Source: Aminobacter niigataensis
Lineage (GTDB): Bacteria > Pseudomonadota > Alphaproteobacteria > Rhizobiales > Rhizobiaceae
Assembly: GCF_014200015.1 (NCBI RefSeq)
Contig: NZ_JACHOT010000001.1
Span: 62,001-126,000, forward strand
Length of the DNA: 64,000 bases
Direction of reading: 5' to 3'
This document shows, in pieces, positions 43,515 through 50,825 of the stretch (the stretch's first letter is position 1; every line of letters begins with the position of its first letter). Both the position numbers and the translations under genes were made by a program. The notes beneath the pieces are model-generated. The model was given only the letters and a program-made list of their open reading frames with translations. It ran no database searches and was not told the origin of the DNA.

Positions 43515-43558
43515 GTATATACGAAAACATTCCTTAGGGCAAGAATTTCTGTATATAC
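43515..43558 (-). promoter_or_regulatory. Two GTATATAC palindromes upstream of brnTA
   Basis: GTATATAC occurs at 43515-43522 and 43551-43558, centres 36 bases apart, 26 bases and more upstream of the brnT start. Each is followed by G, and the first is within a 10-base palindrome CGTATATACG. BrnA proteins bind palindromes at their own promoter, so these are candidate operators. Confidence 0.55.
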
Positions 43559-43676
43559 GCTAATGTCATGTCTGTTTCGGATGTGAACTTCGCAATCTTT
43601 CCCTTGCGCATTCGCCTGCGCGGCCAACAATAAGCGGGGAGGCGGCGGCGCATATGCCGTCGGGAGGGTGCGTTTG

Positions 43677-44615
43677 GTGAAGATCGGAGTGGTCAGAAAC
43701 CCGGTGGCTGGCGGTGGCCGGCTGGACGCGCATTGGACGGAGATTGCGGCAGCTCTTTCCGAGCGCTTTGGCGACGTCGAATTTCGTGAGACGGACGAAC
43801 CTGGCGACGGCTCGGCGATCGCCCGCGACCTCGTGGCGCTCGGTTGCGAGCTGGTGGTTGCAGCGGGCGGCGACGGCACGATCAGCGAAGTCGCCGACGG
43901 GTTGCTGCAAATGCAGGCGGAGACCGGGACCGTCGCGGCGCTCGGCGTCGTGCCATGCGGTACCGGTTCGGATTTTGCCCGAGGCATGGGCATTCCGACG
44001 GACGCCAAGGCGGCTGTCTCGCGGATTGCCGAGGGCGAGGACCGGATCATCGATGCTGGCCTCATTTCGTTCATCGACGAGCACGGCCGCCTGGCCAGCC
44101 GGCATTTCGTCAACATTGCCAGCCTCGGCATGTCGGGTGCGACGGTGCGGGCGGTGAATGCCGACCGGCGCAAGCGGTGGGTCTCGGCCAAGACGCTGTT
44201 CTTCTGGCGCACGGTGACCGAATTCGTGCGCTACCGTTTCCAGGACGTCCGCATCACAGTCGACGACGGCGAACCGGTCGAGGCCAAGGTGGCAATGGTG
44301 GCGGTGGCCAATGAAAGGTTCTTCGGCGGCGGCATGATGATCGCACCCGATGCCAAACCCGACGACGGGCTGTTCGACATCGTCATCCTGCGCGCGGCGA
44401 GCAAGCTGAAGCTGATCTTCGACCTGCGCCTGCTCTATGGTGGGCGCCACCGCAACCATCCCGCCATCACCATCCTGCGCGGACGAAAGGTCGTGGTCGA
44501 ACCGCTGGGCGATCCGCTCGCCAATGCCGCGCTCGTCGACATAGACGGGGAATCGCCGGGGCACATTCCGGCGACCTACGAGATGATGGCGAGGGCGTTG
44601 AAGGTCAGGTGTTGA
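43677..44615 (+). CDS. Diacylglycerol kinase family lipid kinase
   Basis: A 312-residue protein of the diacylglycerol kinase catalytic domain. The nucleotide loop is VVAAGGDGTISEVADGLL (GGDGT motif, residue about 63-67), with NPVAGGGRLDAHW at the start and VPCGTGSDFARGMGIP later. The C-terminal half contains VAVANERFFGGGMMIAPDAKPDDGLFDIVIL, found in YegS and related lipid kinases. It should phosphorylate a membrane lipid such as diacylglycerol or a sphingoid base. GTG 43677 is preferred because GGGAGG ends 10 bases before it; the GTG at 43668 is too close to it. Confidence 0.87.
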   Translation: MKIGVVRNPVAGGGRLDAHWTEIAAALSERFGDVEFRETDEPGDGSAIARDLVALGCELVVAAGGDGTISEVADGLLQMQAETGTVAALGVVPCGTGSDFARGMGIPTDAKAAVSRIAEGEDRIIDAGLISFIDEHGRLASRHFVNIASLGMSGATVRAVNADRRKRWVSAKTLFFWRTVTEFVRYRFQDVRITVDDGEPVEAKVAMVAVANERFFGGGMMIAPDAKPDDGLFDIVILRAASKLKLIFDLRLLYGGRHRNHPAITILRGRKVVVEPLGDPLANAALVDIDGESPGHIPATYEMMARALKVRC

Positions 44616-44679
44616 TTCAGGTGGCTCGGAATCTGAGTCTAGGAACTGGCGTAGGCTGCTGAAATCATAGGGGCGAGGG

Positions 44680-44901
44680 TTAGGCGTCCATCTCCCTGAC
44701 CATTGCCTCGATCTTTGCGGCCTTCTCGAAATGGTCGAGCTTGTGGGTGCGGATCCACCATTCGGCGGCTTCCATCAGAAGCTCCGGGTCGTCGTTCTTG
44801 TTGGCGAAAAACGCGTAGAACGACAGCCCTACTTCGGGGCCTTTGGCGGCGATCTTGCGCGCGCAGACGTCGAGTATTTTTGCTCTCAGGCTCGGCCGCA
44901 T
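44680..44901 (-). CDS. DUF6500-like small protein
   Basis: A 73-residue soluble protein, MRPSLRAKILDVCARKIAAKGPEVGLSFYAFFANKNDDPELLMEAAEWWIRTHKLDHFEKAAKIEAMVREMDA, probably all helical. The middle motif FYAFFANKNDDPELLMEAAEWWI is the sign of a family that I recall as DUF6500. Function unknown. It is monocistronic and precedes a large intergenic repeat; no signal sequence and no cysteine pair. Confidence 0.72.
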   Translation of the reverse strand: MRPSLRAKILDVCARKIAAKGPEVGLSFYAFFANKNDDPELLMEAAEWWIRTHKLDHFEKAAKIEAMVREMDA

Positions 44902-44986
44902 CGGAGAATCCTTCAGATGGATGGTCAGCGCTATCTCAGGCTGAGGCCGGGTGTCAAAGGCCGGGAATAGGGCAGGCTGTGCCGGG

Positions 44987-45116
44987 CGTTACCCTCCCCT
45001 TTGTGGGGAGGGTGGCCCGCAGGGCCGGGTGGGGGTACTCACCAAACTCTGTGCTTGCCGACCCCCACCCCGCTCCGCTTCGCGGATCGACCCTCACCAC
45101 TTGGGGAAGGGTAACG
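44987..45116. repeat. Mosaic hairpin-rich intergenic repeat
   Basis: Perfect outer arms CGTTACCCT (44987-44995) and AGGGTAACG (45108-45116) frame three inner structures: ACCCTCCCC / GGGGAGGGT (44991-45013), GGGTGGGGGT (45027-45036) with ACCCCCACCC (45061-45070), and a last hairpin near 45089-45112. It lies between two genes on the minus strand and has the look of a mobile palindromic element family known in rhizobia. Confidence 0.75.
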
Positions 45117-45127
45117 TGCGCGTTCCG

Positions 45128-46045
45128 TCACAGCTTCGCCGGAAAACCCGGCGCGCGCAGGTCCGTGCCAACGGCATCCTCCAGCAGCTTGACGATCATC
45201 GTCGACCAGGCGTCGCCGCCATAGGCAGCCTTGCCCTGTTCGAAGATGGTGGCGACCCGGGAAGCAAGGTCGAGCGGCACGCCGAATTCCTGGCCCATGC
45301 CGAGCGCGAAGCCTAGATCCTTGAGCGCCAGGTCCATGGTGAAGCCGATGTCGTAGGAGCCGTTGAGCACCAACTGGCTTTCGGTTTCGTGGACGAAGCT
45401 GTTGCCGGAGGAAGCTGATATGGCGTGATAGGCCTGGGCGAGGTCGAGGCCGCCCTTCCTGGCCAGCATCAGCGCCTCACCGGCGGCGACGAGGTGGATG
45501 AAGGCCAGCATGTTGGTGATGACCTTGATCACTGCCGCCGAGCCGATCGGCCCCATCAGGAAGGCGCGGGCGCACATTGCCTGGATGGCCGGGCGGTGGC
45601 GCTCGTAGAGGCCGGCATCGCCGCCGACCAGTGCGGTGATGTTGCCTGACGCAGCCAAATGGACGCCGCCGGTGACGGGACATTCGAGCGTGTAAACGCC
45701 GGCCTCGGCGGCAAGATCGGCAAGCCGGAGAATCTCGTCACGGCCGTTGGTCGACATCTCGATCCAGGTGCCGCCCTTGGGCAGGCCGGCGAGCAGCCCG
45801 TCGGGCCCTGCCAGCACCGCCTCGCTGACCTTGGGCGATGGCAGGCAGGTGATGGCGTTGCCGGCGCGGGCGGCGGCGTCTGCCGGGCTCGATGCGGCGA
45901 GGGCACCCAGCGCCACGAGACGTTCGACGGCTTCGGGGTTGCGGTCATAGACGGCGACCTCGAAGCCGCCGCGCACAAGGCACGCCGCGAGGTTGGTGCC
46001 GAGATGGCCGAGGCCGATGAAGGCGTAGGCGAGGGGCTCGGTCAC
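45128..46045 (-). CDS. NAD(P)-dependent 3-hydroxyisobutyrate dehydrogenase-family oxidoreductase
   Basis: A 305-residue dehydrogenase. The Rossmann motif FIGLGHLGTNLAACLVRGG is at the start, the substrate loop LECPVTGGVHLAASGNITALVGGD at about 120-145, and the catalytic lysine lies in SAAVIKVITNMLAF near residue 175. The family oxidises beta-hydroxyacids such as 3-hydroxyisobutyrate, tartronate semialdehyde or 2-hydroxy-3-oxopropionate. It ends just before the repeat at 44987-45116 and follows the enolase-superfamily gene by 8 bases, so they work in one pathway, probably sugar acid degradation. Confidence 0.88.
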   Translation of the reverse strand: MTEPLAYAFIGLGHLGTNLAACLVRGGFEVAVYDRNPEAVERLVALGALAASSPADAAARAGNAITCLPSPKVSEAVLAGPDGLLAGLPKGGTWIEMSTNGRDEILRLADLAAEAGVYTLECPVTGGVHLAASGNITALVGGDAGLYERHRPAIQAMCARAFLMGPIGSAAVIKVITNMLAFIHLVAAGEALMLARKGGLDLAQAYHAISASSGNSFVHETESQLVLNGSYDIGFTMDLALKDLGFALGMGQEFGVPLDLASRVATIFEQGKAAYGGDAWSTMIVKLLEDAVGTDLRAPGFPAKL

Positions 46046-46053
46046 AGCAATTC

Positions 46054-47265
46054 TCAGGGCATCAACGGCGTCTGGACCATCTGCAAATGCAGGTGGGGAC
46101 CGTCATAGGGGTTCGCCTCGCACACCGCCTCGTCGAGCTCGACGCCGAGGCCCGGTTCCTTCGACGGGATGACATGGCCGTCCTGCCATTCGATCTTCTT
46201 CTTCAGCAGCTTGGCGTGGAAGCCGTCCCACTGCTTGAGCGACTCGAGGATGAGGAAGTTGGGCAGGGTGACGGCGAGCTGGATGTTGGCCGCACCCACG
46301 ATCGGGCCGCAATAGCAGTGCGGTGCGATCTGGATGTGATAGGCCTCGGCCATGGCGGCGATCTTCTTGGTCTCGAGGATGCCGCCCGAGCGGCCGAGGT
46401 CGGGCTGCAGGATGGTGGCGGCGCGGTTCTCGATGACGCGGGCAAACTCGAATTTTGTCGTCAGCCGCTCGCCGGTGGCGATGGGGATCGAGGTGCCGCG
46501 CGCCACCTCGGCCATGATTTCTGGCATGTCCGGCGGCACCGGCTCCTCGAACCAGAGCGGATCGTAGGGTTCGATGGCGCGCGCCATGCGCAGCGCGCCC
46601 GACGCGGTGAACTGGCCGTGCGTGCCGAACAATATGTCGGCGCGGGTGCCGACGGCTTCGCGGATGGCCTTCATCATCCGCACCGAAAGGTCGATGTCGA
46701 TCAGCCGGGGCTGGTGGCCGTCGAAGGCGGTCCAGGGGCCGGCCGGGTCGAGCTTCACGGCGTTGAAGCCCTGGTCGACATAAAGAGCGGCGCATTCGGC
46801 AGCCATGTCGGGGTCGTTGTAGACGTTCTTGGGTGCCACGTCCTCGGTGTGGACGCTGCCGGTGTGCGGGTAGAGATAGGTATAGGAGCGCAGCGTCTCG
46901 TGCACCTGGCCGCCGAGCAGCTTGTAGACCGGCTTGCCGGCCTCCTTGCCGATGATGTCCCAGCAGGCGATTTCCAGCGCCGAAAAGCAGCCCATGGCGG
47001 AGACGTCGGGTCGCTGGGTGAAGCCGGAGGAATAGCAGCGGCGGAACAGGTTCTCGATGTCGTGCGGATCCTGTCCCACGAGATAGCGCTCGGCCATGTC
47101 CTCGATCATCCGCGCCGTCACATGGGCCGAGAAGGTGGCGTTGTAGGCCTCGCCATAGCCTGTGACGCCGCCGTCTGTGGTGAGCTTGACGAAGATGAAG
47201 TACTTGCCGCCGATGCCGGGCGGCGGGTTGTTGACCACGAAGGTCTTGACGTCGGTGATCTTCAT
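46054..47265 (-). CDS. Enolase-superfamily (mandelate racemase-like) sugar acid dehydratase
   Basis: A 403-residue protein. It has the N-terminal capping domain KITDVKTFVVNNPPPGIGGKYFIFVKLTTDGG and the (beta/alpha)8 barrel with catalytic lysine region NAVKLDPAGPW, metal ligands ILFGTHGQFT, LWFEEPVPPD and IATGERLTTK, and the late Asp/His pair QPDLGRSGG and IAPHCYCGP. These match the MR subgroup of acid sugar dehydratases such as those for galactonate, mannonate or gluconate. The exact substrate cannot be settled. It lies 8 bases upstream of the dehydrogenase gene and 178 bases downstream of the GMC gene. Confidence 0.87.
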   Translation of the reverse strand: MKITDVKTFVVNNPPPGIGGKYFIFVKLTTDGGVTGYGEAYNATFSAHVTARMIEDMAERYLVGQDPHDIENLFRRCYSSGFTQRPDVSAMGCFSALEIACWDIIGKEAGKPVYKLLGGQVHETLRSYTYLYPHTGSVHTEDVAPKNVYNDPDMAAECAALYVDQGFNAVKLDPAGPWTAFDGHQPRLIDIDLSVRMMKAIREAVGTRADILFGTHGQFTASGALRMARAIEPYDPLWFEEPVPPDMPEIMAEVARGTSIPIATGERLTTKFEFARVIENRAATILQPDLGRSGGILETKKIAAMAEAYHIQIAPHCYCGPIVGAANIQLAVTLPNFLILESLKQWDGFHAKLLKKKIEWQDGHVIPSKEPGLGVELDEAVCEANPYDGPHLHLQMVQTPLMP

Positions 47266-47311
47266 CGATGCTCCTCCCGGTAGCGTGAAATCGTTGACGT
47301 CTGGGGCTGCT

Positions 47312-47420
47312 CCTCATCCCCTGCCGGACCTTCTCCCCGTAAGAACGGGGAGAAGGAGGCCAGCCGCAATGCTGGCAACCCCTCTCCCCGTCCTTCACGG
47401 GGAGAGGGTAAGGGTGAGGG
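47312..47420. repeat. Three-hairpin intergenic repeat
   Basis: Three hairpins in a row: CCTTCTCCCCGT / ACGGGGAGAAGG (47329-47356, 4-base loop), CCAGC / GCTGG (47360-47375) and CCTCTCCCCGT / ACGGGGAGAGG (47381-47407). Outer ends CTCATCCC and GGGTGAG are related. It lies between the GMC and enolase-superfamily genes and may be another member of the element at 44987-45116. Confidence 0.75.
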
Positions 47421-47443
47421 GCGGCGCTGACAGTCGAACTTGT

Positions 47444-49060
47444 TCAACCCACATCCTCCAGCACCAGTTCGGCGCCCTTCCAGCCGGTCATGATCGCGGC
47501 GGCGTTGGTGTTGCCGGTGATGTTGTCGGGGAAGATCGAGGCGTCGATGACGCGCAGGCCGGAGATGCCGTGGACGCGCAGGCGCGGGTCGACGACCGAG
47601 ATGGCCGGGTCCGGCCCCATGCGGCAGGTCGAAACCGGATGGTAGACGGTGCCCGAGCGCCTGCGGAAATCCTGAATCAGGTCGGTGTCGGAAGTGATTG
47701 ACGGGCCTGGCAAAACCTCTTCCGCAATGATGTCCGACATGGGCGACTGCGCGGCGAGCTTGCGCAGGAATTTCACCGCATCCAGCATCTCGGCGACGTC
47801 GCTTTCGGTCGAGTAGGCGTTGACCGTGATACTGGGATGCACAGTCGGGTCGGCGGAGCGGATCAGGATCTCGCCGCGGCTCGACGGGCGGCAGTTGGAC
47901 AAGCCGATGGAAAAGCCGGGGAAGGGATCGGGCGACAGGATCGGCCGCTCGCCGGCCTTGGGCAGCACGGTCGAAAAGACCTGGAAATAGAGCTGCATGT
48001 TGGGCCGGGCGCGCGACGGATCAGAGCGGAAGAAGCCGCCGCCCTGGTTCATGCTCATCGACAGCGGGCCAGTGCGCAGCAAGAGATACTGCATGCCCGC
48101 CAGCGCCTTGCCCCACCAGGGGCGCAGGACCTGGTTGAGCGTCGGCACCCTGGCCTTCCAGGTATAGTTGATGCCCTGATGGTCCTGAAGGTTGCGGCCG
48201 ACATGCTCGTTGGCGTGCAGCACCGGGATGCCGAATTCGCCGAGCACCGCCGCCGGGCCGATGCCCGAGAGCTGCAGCAGTTGCGGCGTGTTGACCGAGC
48301 CGCCAGACAGGATAACCTCGCGGCCGGCGCGGGCCGTCTTCTTGGCGCCGTTCTGTAGATACTCGACGCCCACCGCGCGCTTGCCCTCGAACAGGACTTT
48401 GGTCGCCAGCGCATCGGTCTCGACGCGGACATTGGGACGCTTCATCGCGGGACGGAGGAAGCCGCGCGCGGCCGACATGCGGCGGCCGTCTTTGGTGGTG
48501 ATTTGATAAACGCCGACACCCTCTTGAGCCTCGCCGTTGAAGTCCTGATTCAACGGCAGCCCCGCCTGCTGGCCCGCCGCAAGGAAGCGGTGGGTCAGCG
48601 GGTGAACGTTTTTCCTGTTGTCGGTGACATGGATAGGGCCGCCGGTGCCGCGCAGGTCGGTGCTGCCTGCCTGGTTGTCCTCGATCGCCTTGAAGGCCGG
48701 CAGCAAATCGTCGAAGCCCCAGCCGGGATTGCCGGCGTCACGCCAGGCATCGAAATCCTCGGCATCACCGCGGATCCACACCATGGCGTTAATGGAGCTG
48801 GAGCCGCCGAGAATCTTGCCGCGCGGCCAGTGATCCTTGTTGCCGGCTAGGCCGGGGTCGGCCTCGGCGGCGTAGTTCCAGTTCACCGCTGGGTCGAAGA
48901 AGGTCTTGCCGTAGCCGAGCGGCATCTGGACGAAGAAGCGGCGGTCGGTGCCGCCGGCCTCGAGCACCAGCACGGAATGACGCCCGCTTGCCGACAGCCG
49001 CTCGGCCACCACCGACCCGGCGGAACCGGAACCGACAACAATGAAATCGAACGTCTGCAT
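47444..49060 (-). CDS. GMC-family FAD oxidoreductase
   Basis: A 538-residue flavoprotein. The FAD-binding motif is FDFIVVGSGSAGSVVAERLSASG at the N-terminus, GKILGGSSSINAMVWIRGDAEDFDAW follows at about residue 80, and the C-terminal active site is TVYHPVSTCRMG with the DPRLRVHGISGLRVIDASIFPDNITGNTNAAAIM motif. Closest named families are choline dehydrogenase and alcohol/sugar oxidoreductases; the neighbouring sugar acid genes suggest a polyol or sugar substrate. Start ATG 49060 is used instead of 49087. Note that the catabolic group shows no regulator gene. Confidence 0.9.
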   Translation of the reverse strand: MQTFDFIVVGSGSAGSVVAERLSASGRHSVLVLEAGGTDRRFFVQMPLGYGKTFFDPAVNWNYAAEADPGLAGNKDHWPRGKILGGSSSINAMVWIRGDAEDFDAWRDAGNPGWGFDDLLPAFKAIEDNQAGSTDLRGTGGPIHVTDNRKNVHPLTHRFLAAGQQAGLPLNQDFNGEAQEGVGVYQITTKDGRRMSAARGFLRPAMKRPNVRVETDALATKVLFEGKRAVGVEYLQNGAKKTARAGREVILSGGSVNTPQLLQLSGIGPAAVLGEFGIPVLHANEHVGRNLQDHQGINYTWKARVPTLNQVLRPWWGKALAGMQYLLLRTGPLSMSMNQGGGFFRSDPSRARPNMQLYFQVFSTVLPKAGERPILSPDPFPGFSIGLSNCRPSSRGEILIRSADPTVHPSITVNAYSTESDVAEMLDAVKFLRKLAAQSPMSDIIAEEVLPGPSITSDTDLIQDFRRRSGTVYHPVSTCRMGPDPAISVVDPRLRVHGISGLRVIDASIFPDNITGNTNAAAIMTGWKGAELVLEDVG

Positions 49061-49235
49061 GCTGATGGCGGCCTGTCGGAATTCCACGAAGCGGCCAGAC
49101 TATCGCCTTAGCGAAAGGCTTCGGCGTCGGTTACGGCATGGCCTGTGAAAAATACGACCGGCCGATGCAACAGATGCGGCGTTGACGCGACTGCTGCCGC
49201 AAAGTTACGGGTGGGGAGGAGAACGGTACAGGGAA

Positions 49236-49634
49236 ATGACGATGGTTCAGTATGCCGATGGCCAACCGACGGGCGAACTCACGCTGAGGACGCTGGCGAT
49301 GCCGGCCGATGCCAATGCCGCCGGCGACATCTTCGGCGGCTGGGTGATGGCGCAGATGGACCTTGCCTGCGGCATCCGCGCCGCCGAGCGTGCGCGGGGC
49401 CGTGTGGTGACGGCGGCGGTCAAGGAAATGGCCTTCGCCAAGCCGATGAAGATCGGCGATACGCTGTGCATCTACACCCATGTCGAGCGCGTCGGCCGCA
49501 CCTCGATGACACTCAAGGTCGAGGCCTGGGCGCAGCGCTATCTCTCCGACATGATGGAGAAGGTGACCGACGCCGATTTCATCATGGTGGCGCTGGATGG
49601 CGAAGGCAAGCCCAAGCCGGTGCCAGCGGAGTAG
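49236..49634 (+). CDS. Acyl-CoA thioesterase (hotdog fold, YciA-like)
   Basis: A 132-residue hotdog-fold thioesterase. The core is LRTLAMPADANAAGDIFGGWVMAQMDLACGIRAAERARGRVVTAAVKEMAFAKPMKIGDTLCIYTHVERVGRTSMTLKVEAWAQRYLSDMMEKVTDADFIMVAL, with the catalytic Asp in GDIFGGW. It hydrolyses acyl-CoA. GGGGAGGAG precedes the ATG at 49236 by a longer distance and a weaker AGGGA is closer. It is divergent from the GMC gene and precedes the HxlR gene in a convergent arrangement. Confidence 0.9.
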   Translation: MTMVQYADGQPTGELTLRTLAMPADANAAGDIFGGWVMAQMDLACGIRAAERARGRVVTAAVKEMAFAKPMKIGDTLCIYTHVERVGRTSMTLKVEAWAQRYLSDMMEKVTDADFIMVALDGEGKPKPVPAE

Positions 49635-49679
49635 ACGTGCGGGGGCGAGCCTCGAAGGACACACCACAAACACAGCCCT

Positions 49680-50048
49680 TCACTCAGCCGCTGCGTCAAA
49701 CCTCATGCGCGCCTCGGCGACGCGGCCCTGATTGTGCCGTGCCCATTCGCCCAGCGCAAAGACCGGAACCAGCAACTCGCGGCCGAGGTCGGTCAACTCA
49801 TAGTCGACGCGCGGCGGAATGGTCGGGAAGACCGTGCGGGTGAGGAAGCCGTCGCGCTCGAGCCCGCGCAGGGTGGTGGTCAGCATCTTCTGGGAAATGC
49901 CGCCGACGGCGTGGCGCAACTCGTTGAAGCGCATGGGGCCATCGCCGAGCTTGCCGACGACGAGCACGGTCCATTTGTCGCCGACACGCTGCAGGATATC
50001 GCTGACGGCGCGGCAATCCTCGGTGCGGTGCGGGTGCCTCGGTATCAA
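49680..50048 (-). CDS. HxlR-family regulator
   Basis: A 122-residue winged-helix regulator. After the start, IPRHPHRTEDCRAVSDILQRVGDKWTVLVVGKLGDGPMRFNELRHAVGGISQKMLTTTLRGLERDGFLTRTVFPTIPPRVDYELTDLGRELLVPV covers the whole HxlR fold; the cysteine in EDCRAV is the redox-sensitive residue typical of this family. The start is taken as TTG 50048, with GGAGG 8 bases before it. It is divergent from the FMN reductase gene, in line with the common arrangement of HxlR repressors and the reductases they control. Confidence 0.87.
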   Translation of the reverse strand: MIPRHPHRTEDCRAVSDILQRVGDKWTVLVVGKLGDGPMRFNELRHAVGGISQKMLTTTLRGLERDGFLTRTVFPTIPPRVDYELTDLGRELLVPVFALGEWARHNQGRVAEARMRFDAAAE

Positions 50049-50076
50049 AAAAGTGCCTCCTTGTGCGCGTGAAATA

Positions 50077-50129
50077 CAGTCACCTATATAGCGTCGGTAT
50101 CCATCAGTTACCAGTATCGCTTCGATACC
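50077..50129. promoter_or_regulatory. Operator elements between hxlR-type gene and FMN reductase
   Basis: The repeats CAGTCACC (50077-50084) and CAGTTACC (50105-50112) lie in direct order 28 bases apart, and GGTATC (50096-50101) is inverted with GATACC (50124-50129), with inner GTATCG-CTT-CGATAC at 50114-50128. They lie between the divergent genes, and HxlR proteins bind such sites. The exact operator is not known. Confidence 0.5.
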
Positions 50130-50150
50130 CACGCCCGAAAGGTTCCTGTC

Positions 50151-50756
50151 ATGTCCAAACCCAAGATCGCCATAGTCGTCGGCTCGACGCGCGCCGCCCG
50201 CTTCGCCGACACACCGGTGGAGTGGATCTCCAAGATCGCAAAATCCCATGCGGATATCGAGGTCGAAGTTGTCGACCTGAGAGATTTCCCGCTGCCCTTC
50301 TTCGATGAGGTCGCCTCGTCTGCCTGGGTGCCGTCGCAGAGCGACGTGGCTCAACGCTGGCAAAAGAAGGTCGCCGAGTTCGACGGCTTCATCTTCACCG
50401 CCGCCGAATACAACCACGGCCCGACGGCGGTGCTGAAGAACGCGCTCGATTACGCCGCCAAGGAGTGGAACAAGAAGCCCGCCGGCTTCGTCGGTTATGG
50501 CGGCGTCGGTGGTGCGCGCGCGGTAGAGCAGTTGCGCATGCATGCGGTGGAACTGCAGATGGCGCCGACCAAGGCTGCCGTGCACATCGTCTGGGCCGAT
50601 TTCCTGGCAGTGCGCCAGGGCGAGAAGAAGCTCTCGGACATCGAGCATCTCAACCAGGCAGCCAACGGGCTGATCGAAGAGATCACCTGGTGGGCGAAGG
50701 CGCTGAAGATCGCGCGTGAGGCGGATGTCCTGGCTGAGGAAGCCAAGGCTGCCTGA
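50151..50756 (+). CDS. NADPH-dependent FMN reductase
   Basis: A 201-residue flavodoxin-like oxidoreductase of the NADPH-dependent FMN reductase / azoreductase group. The FMN-binding phosphate loop is IAIVVGSTRAARFADTPVEW near residue 6-25, and FIFTAAEYNHGPTAVLKNALDYAAKEWNKKPAGFVGYGGVGGARAVEQLRMHAVELQM includes the flavin-contact PEYN-like motif and the dimer helix. It likely detoxifies quinones, chromate or nitro compounds. It is divergent from the HxlR gene and its own terminator follows. Confidence 0.9.
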   Translation: MSKPKIAIVVGSTRAARFADTPVEWISKIAKSHADIEVEVVDLRDFPLPFFDEVASSAWVPSQSDVAQRWQKKVAEFDGFIFTAAEYNHGPTAVLKNALDYAAKEWNKKPAGFVGYGGVGGARAVEQLRMHAVELQMAPTKAAVHIVWADFLAVRQGEKKLSDIEHLNQAANGLIEEITWWAKALKIAREADVLAEEAKAA

Positions 50757-50791
50757 GCAACACGTGAACGACATTCCTCCCAGGGAATTGA

Positions 50792-50816
50792 GGGCGGCCT
50801 TGAGCCGCCCTTTTTT
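50792..50816 (+). terminator. Terminator of the FMN reductase gene
   Basis: GGGCGGC (50792-50798) pairs with GCCGCCC (50804-50810) around CTTGA, followed by TTTTTT. It lies between the reductase gene and the convergent CNNM gene. Confidence 0.88.
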
Positions 50817-50825
50817 AATGCTGGC

